Of a DNA stretch of 64,000 bases, positions 1-8,586 are shown piece by piece. The stretch is taken from positions 62,001-126,000 of the forward strand of contig CABQNT010000004.1 of NCBI GenBank assembly GCA_902465605.1, written 5' to 3'. The notes beneath the pieces were generated by a model. The model saw only the letters and a program-made list of their open reading frames with translations, did not search any database and was not told where the DNA came from. Every line of letters starts with the position of its first letter. The first letter of the stretch is position 1. The stretch is from Prevotella sp902465605 (lineage in GTDB: Bacteria; Bacteroidota; Bacteroidia; Bacteroidales; Bacteroidaceae). The position numbers and the translations under genes were made by a program.

Positions 1-34
1 CTGGTTATAATAAGTACGCTATAAATATATTGAT

Positions 35-1687
35 ATGGACAAAGACAAAAGATATACAAATTTACTAAAGAGCCAAATCGCTTCACATAAGGGTGAAACG
101 CGACATATAGAGTTTAAAAGCAACTATCTCCGGTCTGAAGACGTGGGCAAATATATCTCTGCTATATCTAATAGCGCTTGCTTGGAAAATGAAGAATACG
201 GCTATCTTTATTTCGGCGTGGATGATACAACCCTTGAAGTAAAAGGGACGAAATATGATTATGAACATGAAAAATATCGGGGCAACCAACCCTTGGAATT
301 GGGATTACGGCAACATATTTCTCCAAAATTAAACTTTCGATTTGAAGAGTTCTCATATGAGGATAAAATAAGAATTGTAGTCTTGATAATACCAGCAGCC
401 TCAGAAGAACCCACTTGTTTACAAAATATTCCTTATGTTAGGGTAAGGACAAGTGTAACTGATTTACGCCCATATAAGGAAGAAATGCGGATAATCTATA
501 ATTCCAGAAAAGACTGGAGTAAGGAGTTAGTAGAAGAAGCCACATTAGAAGACTTGGATCCTGAAGCCATGGGGATTGCCATCAAAGGATATTGTGAACG
601 GTATCCTAAATATAAAGAAGAGGTAAGGACATGGACAACAGAAACATTCTTGGACAGGGCAAAACTCACTATCAAGGGAAAAATAACACGCGCTGCATTA
701 TTGTTGTTGGGAAAAGAAGAAGCGAGTCATTTTCTTGGTGGAATGCGTCAAATAGTTTGGAGGCTCCGCTCTTCAGAAGAGACTGAGGCTGGCGAAATAT
801 TTGGAATACCCTTTGTGTTGTCCACAACAAAGGTTAAAGAGAAAATCAGAAACTATCGCATCAAAATTTATCCTGACAATGCACTTCTTCCATCTGAAAT
901 TTGGAAATATGACACACGAACAATTCTTGAAGGACTACACAATGCAGTAGCCCATCAAGATTACAACTTAGGAAATCGAATCATAGTCACCGAATATCCA
1001 GATAGATTAGTATTTGAAAATAGTGGGAGCTTTTTTGAAGGTCTACCAGAAGATTATATTGATGGAAAGAAAACTCCAAGTAATTATCGCAATCCCTTTT
1101 TGGTGACGGCAATGGTAAATCTAAAGATGATAGATACCCAAGGTTATGGAATCCATACAATGTATCTGCATCAGAAAGAACGTTTCTTACCAATGCCTTA
1201 TTACGAGAAAGATAATGAAAAAAAAGTTTCTTTGGTAATTCCTGGTACTGTGATTAATAAAAATTATAGTCAACTACTCATGCAAGATAGTAATATTGAT
1301 TTAACTACAGCAGTTTTATTGGACTATGTTCAAAAAAGAGAGCCAATAAGTGATAAAGCTGCAAAAATGTTACGTGACAAAAAACTTATTGAAGGACGCA
1401 AGCCTAATTACTATATCAGCAAGAGAATTGCTAATACGACAGAACAGAAAGCCGAATACACGAAATGGAAAGGGCTAAATGATGACTTTTATATACAAAT
1501 GATCCTGACTGCACTTGCCCAACACAAGAAATTACGAAAAAAAGACTTTGACCGAATTTTGTTAAACAAGTTACCTGATATATTGACACCAGATCAAAAG
1601 TCAAGAAAAATAAGTAATTTATTGTCAAAATTGCACAAACAAAATAAGATTACATGTACTAAGCGAATATGGAGTTTAGTCGAATGA
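35..1687 (+). CDS. AlbA_2-domain protein with GHKL-ATPase-like region
   Basis: 550 aa, cytoplasmic, no signal peptide. Residues about 18-150 resemble the AlbA_2 (Schlafen-like, nucleic-acid-binding) domain: an ETRHIEFKSN start, a stretch around SNSACLENEEYGYLYFGVDD, then PYVRVRTSV. Around residues 297-310, EGLHNAVAHQDYN matches the N-box of the ATPase-like region usually fused to AlbA_2, followed by GSFFEGLPEDY and TQGYGIHTMY. The last 60 residues are basic and winged-helix-like. Such proteins are often annotated as ATP-binding or putative transcriptional regulators and are common in mobile and defence regions; the exact role is unknown. The 3' end contains the first of four RTTTAGTCGA repeats that continue into the next intergenic region. 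The next gene is RhuM-like, 162 bp downstream on the same strand. Family call fairly sure, function not. Confidence 0.75.
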   Translation: MDKDKRYTNLLKSQIASHKGETRHIEFKSNYLRSEDVGKYISAISNSACLENEEYGYLYFGVDDTTLEVKGTKYDYEHEKYRGNQPLELGLRQHISPKLNFRFEEFSYEDKIRIVVLIIPAASEEPTCLQNIPYVRVRTSVTDLRPYKEEMRIIYNSRKDWSKELVEEATLEDLDPEAMGIAIKGYCERYPKYKEEVRTWTTETFLDRAKLTIKGKITRAALLLLGKEEASHFLGGMRQIVWRLRSSEETEAGEIFGIPFVLSTTKVKEKIRNYRIKIYPDNALLPSEIWKYDTRTILEGLHNAVAHQDYNLGNRIIVTEYPDRLVFENSGSFFEGLPEDYIDGKKTPSNYRNPFLVTAMVNLKMIDTQGYGIHTMYLHQKERFLPMPYYEKDNEKKVSLVIPGTVINKNYSQLLMQDSNIDLTTAVLLDYVQKREPISDKAAKMLRDKKLIEGRKPNYYISKRIANTTEQKAEYTKWKGLNDDFYIQMILTALAQHKKLRKKDFDRILLNKLPDILTPDQKSRKISNLLSKLHKQNKITCTKRIWSLVE

Positions 1688-1824
1688 CAATTGAGATTTA
1701 GTCGATGAAAATAAAAGTGTATTTTGTTAAGTAATTGATAATTAAATAGATGCCATAAATATAAGACTCAACTAACTTTGTTGTATTATTATAGTTTAGT
1801 CGAAAGAGTTTAGAGTTTAGTCGA
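1674..1824. repeat. Four copies of RTTTAGTCGA between two accessory genes
   Basis: The 10-mer (G/A)TTTAGTCGA occurs at 1674-1683 (within the last codons of the upstream gene), 1696-1705, 1794-1803 and 1815-1824. Spacings are 22, 98 and 21 bp, so there are two pairs about two helical turns apart. The last copy lies 25 bp before the RhuM-like start. Could be binding sites for a regulator of the RhuM gene or debris of a tandem duplication; no promoter of TAnnTTTG form is obvious here. Confidence 0.6.
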
Positions 1825-1849
1825 GAAGTACCACAAGATAATATAACTC

Positions 1850-2908
1850 ATGAATAGTATGATGGAAGCAAGCAACAACGACAATATGCTTATCTACCAG
1901 TCGGCAGATGGGAAGATTAAGGTAGATGTTCGATTTGAGAGGGAAACCGTGTGGCTGTCATTAGACCAGATGGCAACACTCTTCGGACGTGATAAATCTA
2001 CTATTTCACGACATGTTAAGAACGTGTTTGAGGAGGGAGAACTGTCTCTAAAGGCAACTGTTGCAAATTTTGCAACAGTTCAGTCGGAAGGGAATAGAGA
2101 GGTTTCCAGAAATATAGATTATTACAACCTCGATGTAATCATATCTGTAGGTTATCGAGTGAAATCGCAACAGGGCACGCAGTTCCGCATCTGGGCTACA
2201 CAGCGGCTCAGAGAATATATCATCAAGGGCTTTACATTGAATGATGAACGGTTTAAGACGGGTTCTTCCTACAATTATTTCAAGGAACTCTTAGATCGCA
2301 TTCGTGAGATACGTCTATCTGAGAAAGTATTTTATCAGCAGATAAAGGATATATACGCAACAAGTATCGACTATAATCCGTCTGCCGAGATGACATTAGC
2401 TTTCTTCAAGGAAGTACAGAACAAACTGCTCTGGGCTGTCAGCGGGAAGACAGCTGCAGAACTTATGTACTATCGCGCCAATGCCTCACTGCCAATGATG
2501 GGACTTACTTCCACGGAAAAAGAAGGAAAAGTTACCAAGAATGATGTCTTGATAGGCAAGAACTACCTGAATGAGAAAGAGATTGGTCAACTAAAACTTA
2601 TCGTAGAACAGTTCCTTGCCTATGCTGAGACGCAAGCATTAGCCGAAAAACCAATGTACATGAGCGACTGGGTGCAGAAACTTAGACTTGTACTCACCAT
2701 GAACGAGAAGAATATTCTTGAGCATGCTGGCACCATTTCTCACGAAGCGGCAGTAGCCAAGGCTACAAAAGAATATATTGCTTACAAAGAACAACAACGG
2801 AAAATTGAACGTCTTGAAAGTATTAAGCAGCTCGACCAAGACCTGAAGCGTATAGCACCACGAAAAAAGAATAAAAAGAAGAAAGATAACGAAGAGAATA
2901 ATCAATGA
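1850..2908 (+). CDS. RhuM family protein
   Basis: 352 aa. Residues 13-35 (IYQSADGKIKVDVRFERETV) followed by LSLDQMATLFGRDKSTISRHVKNVF (37-60, helix-turn-helix-like) and YYNLDVIISVGYRVKSQQGTQFRIWAT are characteristic of the virulence RhuM family. The C-terminal part is helical and ends in a strongly basic, lysine-rich tail. RhuM proteins are named from a Salmonella pathogenicity island gene; their molecular role is not established and many sit in mobile islands. A second start codon (ATGATG) lies 9 bp inside and is also plausible. Residues 70-77 (TVANFATV) are encoded by a perfect 12-1-12 palindrome. The stop codon overlaps the ATG of a short degraded ORF (ATGA), suggesting a former two-gene unit. 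Confidence 0.85.
   Translation: MNSMMEASNNDNMLIYQSADGKIKVDVRFERETVWLSLDQMATLFGRDKSTISRHVKNVFEEGELSLKATVANFATVQSEGNREVSRNIDYYNLDVIISVGYRVKSQQGTQFRIWATQRLREYIIKGFTLNDERFKTGSSYNYFKELLDRIREIRLSEKVFYQQIKDIYATSIDYNPSAEMTLAFFKEVQNKLLWAVSGKTAAELMYYRANASLPMMGLTSTEKEGKVTKNDVLIGKNYLNEKEIGQLKLIVEQFLAYAETQALAEKPMYMSDWVQKLRLVLTMNEKNILEHAGTISHEAAVAKATKEYIAYKEQQRKIERLESIKQLDQDLKRIAPRKKNKKKKDNEENNQ
2056..2080. other. Perfect coding-region palindrome in RhuM gene
   Basis: Left arm AACTGTTGCAAA (2056-2067), one-base spacer (T2068), right arm TTTGCAACAGTT (2069-2080); all 12 pairs are complementary. It encodes TVANFATV. The RhuM-Fic gene on the other strand has the matching palindrome at 18512-18536 with a compensatory change. 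It could form a hairpin in mRNA or a cruciform or operator in DNA. Confidence 0.85.
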
Positions 2909-2982
2909 TAGTCCATACACAATATTTGGGAAATCAGGAATTGCTGAAGCTGCAAAAGACAGCATTTTGTTTGTTGGCGTAA
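2905..2982 (+). pseudogene. 5' remnant of a gene once coupled to RhuM
   Basis: An ATG overlapping the RhuM stop (ATGA) opens a 25-codon frame, MIVHTQYLGNQELLKLQKTA, that stops at 2980-2982. The start resembles my recollection of the N-terminus of short DprA/LOG-like nucleotide-binding proteins in Bacteroidetes (YxGN..LL..PKTAFL), which sometimes sit beside RhuM genes. The other frame also stays open to about 3060 but matches nothing I recognise. Likely a truncated gene whose remainder was lost before the MITE at 3119; the family assignment is weak. Confidence 0.3.
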
Positions 2983-3118
2983 TCGAACGTAGCAGCCTTT
3001 ATTCGCTTAAAACGAACCTTGATCATAAACAAAAAATGATTACATTATTAAATTCACAATGACCATACAAGATGGAATAACCCATTAGGAAGCAGACATT
3101 TGATAGCAAAAGTATTCA

Positions 3119-3311
3119 GGCTGGTTCTATAAATTACCACCGCATATAGTCATTAAATTTTTATAAAAAACGTTTTGCTATCTTTTGGCTTCTTTTTGGT
3201 TCAAAATGTAAGTTCGTTCAGTCGTGTAGCTCGCTACGCTCCTTCACTCTCTTGCATTTTAACCTCAAAAATAAGTTCAAAATCTAACAAAGCTAATTTA
3301 TAGAACCAGCC
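3119..3311. mobile_element. 193-bp MITE with 18-bp terminal inverted repeats
   Basis: The ends GGCTGGTTCTATAAATTA (3119-3136) and its exact reverse complement (3294-3311) are perfect over 18 bp. Both ends are flanked by TTCA (3115-3118 and 3312-3315), a plausible 4-bp target duplication. The interior has no ORF; it contains a GTAGC-TC-GCTAC hairpin and AT-rich sequence. This is the structure of a non-autonomous transposon mobilised in trans by an IS transposase. No full-length relative is in the window, so the parent IS family is not determined. Confidence 0.8.
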
Positions 3312-3381
3312 TTCAAAGAGAGGGGGATAAAATGCAGGGGTATTATCGTTTGTTTCTACCCTTTTGCTACCCAGAAAAACA

Positions 3382-3417
3382 ATAACGGTTGATAATCAAA
3401 GGGTTATCAACCGTTAT
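3382..3417 (-). terminator. Terminator of tRNA-Leu
   Basis: Perfect 14-bp stem (ATAACGGTTGATAA at 3382-3395, complement at 3404-3417) with an 8-nt loop. On the minus strand it is followed by TTGTTTTTC, giving an intrinsic terminator directly downstream of the tRNA. Confidence 0.85.
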
Positions 3418-3420
3418 GCG

Positions 3421-3502
3421 TACCCAGACCCGGGCTCGAACCGGGATGGGTTGCCCCACTGGTGTTTGAGACCAGCGCGTCTACCTATTCCGCCATCTGG
3501 GC
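3421..3502 (-). tRNA. tRNA-Leu (CAA)
   Basis: Class II tRNA on the minus strand. Acceptor arm GCCCAGA pairs with TCTGGGT (first pair G-U), discriminator A. The anticodon stem CTGGT/ACCAG encloses CTCAAAC, giving anticodon CAA (reads UUG). There is a long variable arm (TGGGG-CAA-CCCA) and a T arm CCCGG-TTCGAGC-CCGGG. CCA is not encoded. It is flanked by accessory genes on both sides, and tRNA genes are frequent integration points. Confidence 0.95.
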
Positions 3503-3604
3503 TTAATTGCGGATGCAAAGATACGGTGTTTTTTCTAATGCGCCAAACATTTTACAAAAAAGTTGCTCACGCAGCGCTCTCGGAGAAAACAATTTTCTCC
3601 ACTC

Positions 3605-3696
3605 TGGCATGAACTATCACAACTCTCTAACATGACCTGTCGCAACAAACTGACATAATCTATCGCAATGCATTGACATGACATATCACCACAGCT
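3605..3696. repeat. Four tandem imperfect 23-bp repeats
   Basis: The motif CATGAACTATCACAAC and variants begins at 3608, 3631, 3654 and 3677, an exact 23-bp step. Conserved positions follow CATGAxCTATCRCAAC. The array lies in the gap between the tRNA-Leu and the truncated LRR gene. It lacks spacers, so it is not a CRISPR; the function is unknown. Confidence 0.7.
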
Positions 3697-3794
3697 CTCA
3701 AATCTGGTTGAGCCAATTTATCATGTCAAACGGAATGCGAAAACAAACCAACACCCATTCTTCAAAGCACTTTAGATGGCATCTGTTTCGAGGT

Positions 3795-4640
3795 TTACAA
3801 GCTTAATTTGAGGACTTGCTTCTTTGCTTTCAATAATATAGCACCACTGTAGTTCAGGGTGATGGTTGCATTGCCTTTTACAGTCATCGACTTAAGTAAT
3901 TCGCCACCTAAAAAGTATATGTCCAGTGGTCCTGTATAATGACTAATCAGGATATTTTTTCCGCAGACTGTACATACCATCTTTGCGCCCTCCAAACCAT
4001 CAATACCAGTGAGCATCTCTTCTTTAATATTCTTGAAATCCATCCATCCTTCACTAATGGCATAATTATTTATACACCCCTTTGGAACATAAAGAATGGC
4101 GTTGGAAAGCACTTGATCAGCAGCCTCTTTTTCTCCGTTCGGTCCAATTGTGCAAACAGGCGGTTGAGGAGCTGTAACATGGATTTCTTCTATGTTTTCA
4201 TTTTCGCCAAACACCTGGTAGCCTATTTCTTGTAAGGTGGAGGGTAGCCTAAACTTTTTAATGCTGCTGCAAGCATTTAGTGCGTAATGACCTATATGAG
4301 TTACTCCTTCTGGGATAACAATGTCAGTCAATGCAGAACAATTTTCAAAGGCTGCAACCTGAATAGACGTGATAGTACTGGGCAGTTTGACACTTTTAAG
4401 TCCTCTACATCCAGCGAAAAGATTATCCGAGATAACCGTTATACCCTCGGGAATCTCCATGGCCGTTAGCTTAGGACAGGTACAAAAAGCCAAGGAACCG
4501 ATGCTGGTTACGGAAGCTGGGATTTTAAAATCTTCCAAATTCTCACATCCCAAAAAAGCCTGCTCTCCAATTGACGTGAGAGATTTGGGAAGCGTCACCT
4601 TTGACAATGCAAAACAATTCTTGTATCTATTATTATCTGA
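3795..4640 (-). pseudogene. 5'-truncated BspA-like leucine-rich-repeat protein
   Basis: The reading frame is made of LRR_5 (BspA/TpLRR) repeats of about 23 residues, such as LPKSLTSIGEQAFLGCENL, IPASVTSIGSLAFCTCPKL and IPEGVTHIGHYALNACSSI, followed by a C-terminal part with VPKGCINNYAISEGW and a beta-rich tail. Intact relatives are secreted or surface proteins that bind host or community ligands. The usual ATG and signal peptide are missing. The first possible start is a TTG at 4607, yet the frame stays open to 4640 and its upstream residues (NCFALSKVTLP) still fit a repeat. The sequence therefore begins mid-repeat and was probably cut when the neighbouring defence module arrived. Expression is doubtful. 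Confidence 0.75.
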
Positions 4641-4723
4641 TTATCTGCATTATACAATCTAAAGGGTAGAAAAGTGACTGTGTGGATTCTGTTTAGATAC
4701 AAAAAGGTGAAGATTTAACGCAT

Positions 4724-7624
4724 TTAACCTCCATTTACATCATTTCCAGTGTCTGAGTATAGTATTTCTATCATTTCGTTGGCTATTTTGTGGTCAGCGA
4801 TTCGCATAACATTGTTTGTTTCCGAATTGTAACCAAAGAAGTTTATGTTCCCATACCAGACAATAGATTTGTCTATGATGGCGCATTGCAGAGTTTGTTC
4901 CTTGTCGCACACCACATCCATTCCTGTATTTTTAAGTTCTATCTCATTAGCCCCTTCCTCTTTGATATGTACAGCCACAGTAACACCATTATGAATAATG
5001 TTTGCAAGTGTTGACATGATGACGGGCTTGTATTTGAACTTTACTTTTGGGACAGCGATGATGACAGAGTACTGGGCTTTTGCCAAATCATTCCGAAATG
5101 TCGCTTCGTAATTGTTTCGCTCATATATCAGTTCTTGGGGATTTTTGTCAAGTGTGGATGATGTCACATACTTTCCGTATCCTGCTCTTAAATACCCTTT
5201 CAGCCGTTTACGGTACATAGAGTCACAAAGTGGGACATGAACATCCACATAATCATAAATACACACTTCGTTCTTTCCTGCGTATTCCCTATGCAAACGC
5301 CCAGCATATTGCTCCACGTTTCCTTTCCAAGCTATAGGCATAGTAAGGAACAGTGTATCAAGGCGAGGATAATCAAAGCCTTCTCCTACATACTTTCCTG
5401 TAGCCACAATCACAAGTGATTCAGATGCAGATATTGACTGTAGATTTTGTAATGCAAGACGCTTTTCTTTAGCAGAATCTGCTCCAACGAGTTGTATAAC
5501 ATGGTCTACAAATGGAAATAGCATTTGCGCCAACACTCTTACATGAGCAGTACGAGTTGTCAGCACTAAAGGAGTACGTCCTTTTTTAATAGCGTCCTTA
5601 ATATCTTCGGCAACAAACTCATTCCTAACCTTATCTTCGGATAAGTCCTGCGTAATCTGGATATACGTTTTGTTATCTGATGTAATGTTTCGGAATGACG
5701 TAAACCTTGGAATCAACAAACGTTTAAATGTTTGATTTTCCATTTGGCTCTTGGCATCAGCTGTAAATCTTATCTTTCCGCATTGCATGAAAATAATAGG
5801 TTGATGCCCATCCTTTCTGATAGGAGTTGCTGTCAAACCATATATGTATGTAGATGTTACTTGTCGAAGCACTTGCTCGAAGCTGACAGAGGATACATGA
5901 TGACATTCATCTACTATCACCATGCCGTAATCCTTGACAAAAGGCTTCGCTTCACCATCGCTCAAACAAGATTGTATCAAAGCTATATCAATGATGCCAT
6001 GCAACGTGTTCTTACCTGCATATAAACAACCAATGACCGAAGAATTCTTTTTCCTGCCTCGTTTGGCTGCAGGCTCTTCGATGGTCTCATCTATCTTGAG
6101 GAAAGTTTCCAACCGTTCTTTCCATTGTTCCAGCAATGCCTTGTTATGAACAAGAATTAAGGTGTTCACCTTTCTCCTTGCAAGCATTCCGATGGCAAAC
6201 ACTGTCTTTCCAAACGCTGTTGTTGCTGATAATGTTCCTATATTATGCCCAGCAAAAGCTTCCATTGCATTTTGCTGTTCTTCTCGAAGATATCCTCTGA
6301 ATGTAACATTGATATTATGCCCATGATTTGTTTTGTCTGAGATCACTACCTTTACTCCATGTTGAGTTAGAATACCACAAACAGCATCTTCACACCCACG
6401 AGGAAGAGCAAGATAATCATCTGTCATTTCCGAACATGAAATGATGCGAGGGATATTATAGGTAGAAAGGCGCATACCTTGCTTCTCATAAAACTCCGGA
6501 TTACGGAAAGCTGCTATGCGCTTGAATATATTCACACATTTGGCAGATAAACTTGCTAAAGGAACATAAAGCATATTCGCTCTTGTTAGAACGATTTGTT
6601 TTGGATAGTCTTCAGATTGCGCAGCATCCATATGAGGAGTCTCCCAGGGTTTCTCCTCACAGGTCTTTGATAGTTCTCCTAATGTTGGCACTGCATGCAG
6701 CTGTAATAACAAATCGAGCTCTACCTCTGACAGCTTATGGATTTGCGACAACATTTCCCATTGGTCGGCATACGCATTGAAGTCTTCATCAACGAACACA
6801 CTGTTCCCTTTGCGTCGAGCCATACCTTGCAATGGCAAGGCTACAAGATTGCCTAGTCCTCCTTCAGGCAAGGTGTCTTGGTTTGGAAAGAAACGGTCGT
6901 ATGACTTGAAAGACAGGTGAGCGTCACAACTCATCGCCTCTGTAAGAATGGCATTTCCCAACTTGCGTGCCTTGAAAGCAGTTACTGGTGTATCAAAGAA
7001 AATCCATACGTGAGCACCATTGCCAGAACGTGAGCGTTCGATGTAGCAAGGTACATTCCAAGTTTTGCAAACATTTACAAAGGCAAGTACATCATTCTTG
7101 TAGCCATGCTCGCAACTCTTGTCATCAAAGTCTGTACAAAGGAAACTGCAAGTGTTGTCCTTTCGTATTGGATAAAGTCCTATAACATCACGTCCCCATG
7201 CATCCTTTCCTGCAAGATGATTGAAAAAGTCGTTGTATGCCAAAGGAGCGAATTGCCTGTTGGGACAATCCGCACATTTGTACTTTCGCTTGTCGCAAAA
7301 TTCACGATTCCATTCCCTCGTGCATACAGGTTGGTAGCCTGACTTTTGAGTCGTAGTACTGTACCAACGCTTGGCAAACACATCATCACGACCTTGGAAC
7401 AGGCTTTGAAACAAGGCTACCTTTTCCTGTAAAGTGAATTGACATGTAGGAACGGCAGTAGCTTCTGTATGATTAGTTTCGTAAGTCTTTGTTCCCAAGC
7501 TTACATATTCTATCCCTTTCTTGTCAAGAATTGCTTTAAGTCTGGCGTTTTCCTTTTCCAATTCTTGAATTCTTTGGGTAAGAGCACTTACACCTGTTGT
7601 GTCCATAACGGTTCGCTCTCCCAT
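4724..7624 (-). CDS. Primase-helicase of TOTE conflict-system type with C-terminal PLD-like domain
   Basis: 966 aa. Residues 14-36 form a short coiled coil. A cysteine cluster (C101, C110, C117, C120) suggests a zinc element. Residues about 125-290 match an archaeo-eukaryotic primase domain: metal-binding CTDFDD (163-168), SGNGAHVW (200-207) and SYDRFFPNQ. A superfamily 2 helicase follows, with Walker A TTAFGKT (468-474), DECH (572-575), TATP (598-601) and QYAGRLHR. The last ~100 residues look like a phospholipase D fold: D918, G925 and N928 are kept, but the HxK residues are replaced by TLQ (911-913), so nuclease activity is doubtful. Related proteins belong to TOTE-type conflict systems, thought to act against invading DNA. 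The start overlaps the upstream Abi gene by 37 bp (or 19 bp if ATG 7606 is used), implying co-transcription. Confidence 0.85.
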   Translation of the reverse strand: MGERTVMDTTGVSALTQRIQELEKENARLKAILDKKGIEYVSLGTKTYETNHTEATAVPTCQFTLQEKVALFQSLFQGRDDVFAKRWYSTTTQKSGYQPVCTREWNREFCDKRKYKCADCPNRQFAPLAYNDFFNHLAGKDAWGRDVIGLYPIRKDNTCSFLCTDFDDKSCEHGYKNDVLAFVNVCKTWNVPCYIERSRSGNGAHVWIFFDTPVTAFKARKLGNAILTEAMSCDAHLSFKSYDRFFPNQDTLPEGGLGNLVALPLQGMARRKGNSVFVDEDFNAYADQWEMLSQIHKLSEVELDLLLQLHAVPTLGELSKTCEEKPWETPHMDAAQSEDYPKQIVLTRANMLYVPLASLSAKCVNIFKRIAAFRNPEFYEKQGMRLSTYNIPRIISCSEMTDDYLALPRGCEDAVCGILTQHGVKVVISDKTNHGHNINVTFRGYLREEQQNAMEAFAGHNIGTLSATTAFGKTVFAIGMLARRKVNTLILVHNKALLEQWKERLETFLKIDETIEEPAAKRGRKKNSSVIGCLYAGKNTLHGIIDIALIQSCLSDGEAKPFVKDYGMVIVDECHHVSSVSFEQVLRQVTSTYIYGLTATPIRKDGHQPIIFMQCGKIRFTADAKSQMENQTFKRLLIPRFTSFRNITSDNKTYIQITQDLSEDKVRNEFVAEDIKDAIKKGRTPLVLTTRTAHVRVLAQMLFPFVDHVIQLVGADSAKEKRLALQNLQSISASESLVIVATGKYVGEGFDYPRLDTLFLTMPIAWKGNVEQYAGRLHREYAGKNEVCIYDYVDVHVPLCDSMYRKRLKGYLRAGYGKYVTSSTLDKNPQELIYERNNYEATFRNDLAKAQYSVIIAVPKVKFKYKPVIMSTLANIIHNGVTVAVHIKEEGANEIELKNTGMDVVCDKEQTLQCAIIDKSIVWYGNINFFGYNSETNNVMRIADHKIANEMIEILYSDTGNDVNGG

Positions 7625-8499
7625 CCATTTGGAAATCCAAGAGCTGCCAGATCTATCTCTGGATAATTGGAAAATAGCGTGTGCATCTTTCCCAACATAT
7701 CATTGTTGGGTGATATGATGTCAAGGAAATACTTGATGATACAGATTGTGAAATACACTCTTTGAGGGTTTGTAGGCAGGATAATCCAAGGATGGGCAAT
7801 TCTTCTGGGAGAAACAGGCATGATGGAATTTACCTTGTTCCAAACCCTTGAATGGTGGCAACATGCATTTCTCAACAAGGTCAAAGATGTTATCCAAGAT
7901 TCCAACACGATGGGGTGCAAACCGAAATAATGAGAGATACGCTTGCGTATCTTGTCAGCTTTCAGATTACGGTAAACCATGTTCACATTGCCCATCGTCA
8001 GCAACTCGCCCAAAATCCAAGATGGAGGATATGGGTCGCAATAACTGTTTTTGAAATGCTTGATGAACTTTTCTGTTGATTTAGCGTATTCTCTGTCAAT
8101 GGTGTTCTTTGTCTCTTGAAAAGTTCGTTGGTTGGCAAAGTGAATGGAGTTGGTTAGCCAATAAATGTCTCCTGTCATCTGCACAGGAATATTCATAATG
8201 GCACGACGAATGGCTATCTCTACTTTCTCAATCTCATTGAGAAGAAGCATACGCAACTTTTTGTCGAAACGATACAGGTTCAACACTTGTTGGAAAGTTG
8301 TATCATCTTTATATTGATGAGTTTCCTTTGGAACTTTCAAGAATGGGTACATATAAGCAGAAAGACGATAGTACCCGATGCTCTCCAAATACCGTACTGC
8401 TTTGGCTTCATCGGAAATGATAAGCCCACGACTTTTCAACAGAGCCACCAAATCTGCCTCTGTCATGTAGTGTTTCGTGAAGTGCGGTAATCTTTCCAT
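7588..8499 (-). CDS. Abi family protein (AbiD/AbiF type, Abi_2)
   Basis: 303 aa from ATG 8499, chosen because MERLPHFTKH begins the conserved region (FTKHYMTEADLVALLKSRGL) and the upstream codons look non-coding. Conserved features are AVRYLESIGYYRLSAYMYPF, FDKKLRMLLLNEIEKVEIAIR and, near residue 210, LLRNACCHHSRVWN, the R-x4-H-type motif of HEPN-like RNases. Abi_2 proteins cause abortive phage infection, probably by RNA cleavage. It is the first gene of the operon: a strong promoter lies at 8587-8617 and the stop codon overlaps the primase-helicase start. Pairing with a TOTE-type primase-helicase suggests a sensor/effector arrangement, which is inference. Confidence 0.85.
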   Translation of the reverse strand: MERLPHFTKHYMTEADLVALLKSRGLIISDEAKAVRYLESIGYYRLSAYMYPFLKVPKETHQYKDDTTFQQVLNLYRFDKKLRMLLLNEIEKVEIAIRRAIMNIPVQMTGDIYWLTNSIHFANQRTFQETKNTIDREYAKSTEKFIKHFKNSYCDPYPPSWILGELLTMGNVNMVYRNLKADKIRKRISHYFGLHPIVLESWITSLTLLRNACCHHSRVWNKVNSIMPVSPRRIAHPWIILPTNPQRVYFTICIIKYFLDIISPNNDMLGKMHTLFSNYPEIDLAALGFPNGWESEPLWTQQV

Positions 8500-8535
8500 T
8501 AGCGCATTTTGAGAGTAAAACGTATATATACAAAA

Positions 8536-8575
8536 AAGCCCCACGCATTTGAGCATCGTTGAGAGGCTTGGTGGG
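8536..8575 (-). promoter_or_regulatory. Possible attenuator in the Abi leader
   Basis: In the leader RNA of the Abi gene, CCCAC (8575-8571) can pair with GTGGG (8544-8540), and overlapping AAGCC (8569-8565) with GGCTT (8540-8536). The second arm runs into six U residues. Such alternative stems ahead of a U-run resemble an intrinsic terminator inside the 5' leader about 30-75 nt before the start codon. Stems are only 5 bp with a large loop, so this is tentative. Confidence 0.35.
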
Positions 8576-8586
8576 AACTGACGCTG

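Noticed and set aside
3367..3428. TACCCAGA repeated at 3368 and at the tRNA 3' end, as an attachment-site duplication
   Set aside because: Only 8 bp and directly beside the terminator; too short to support an integration site.
3364..3612. 82-codon plus-strand frame
   Set aside because: Covers the tRNA-Leu gene and its terminator.
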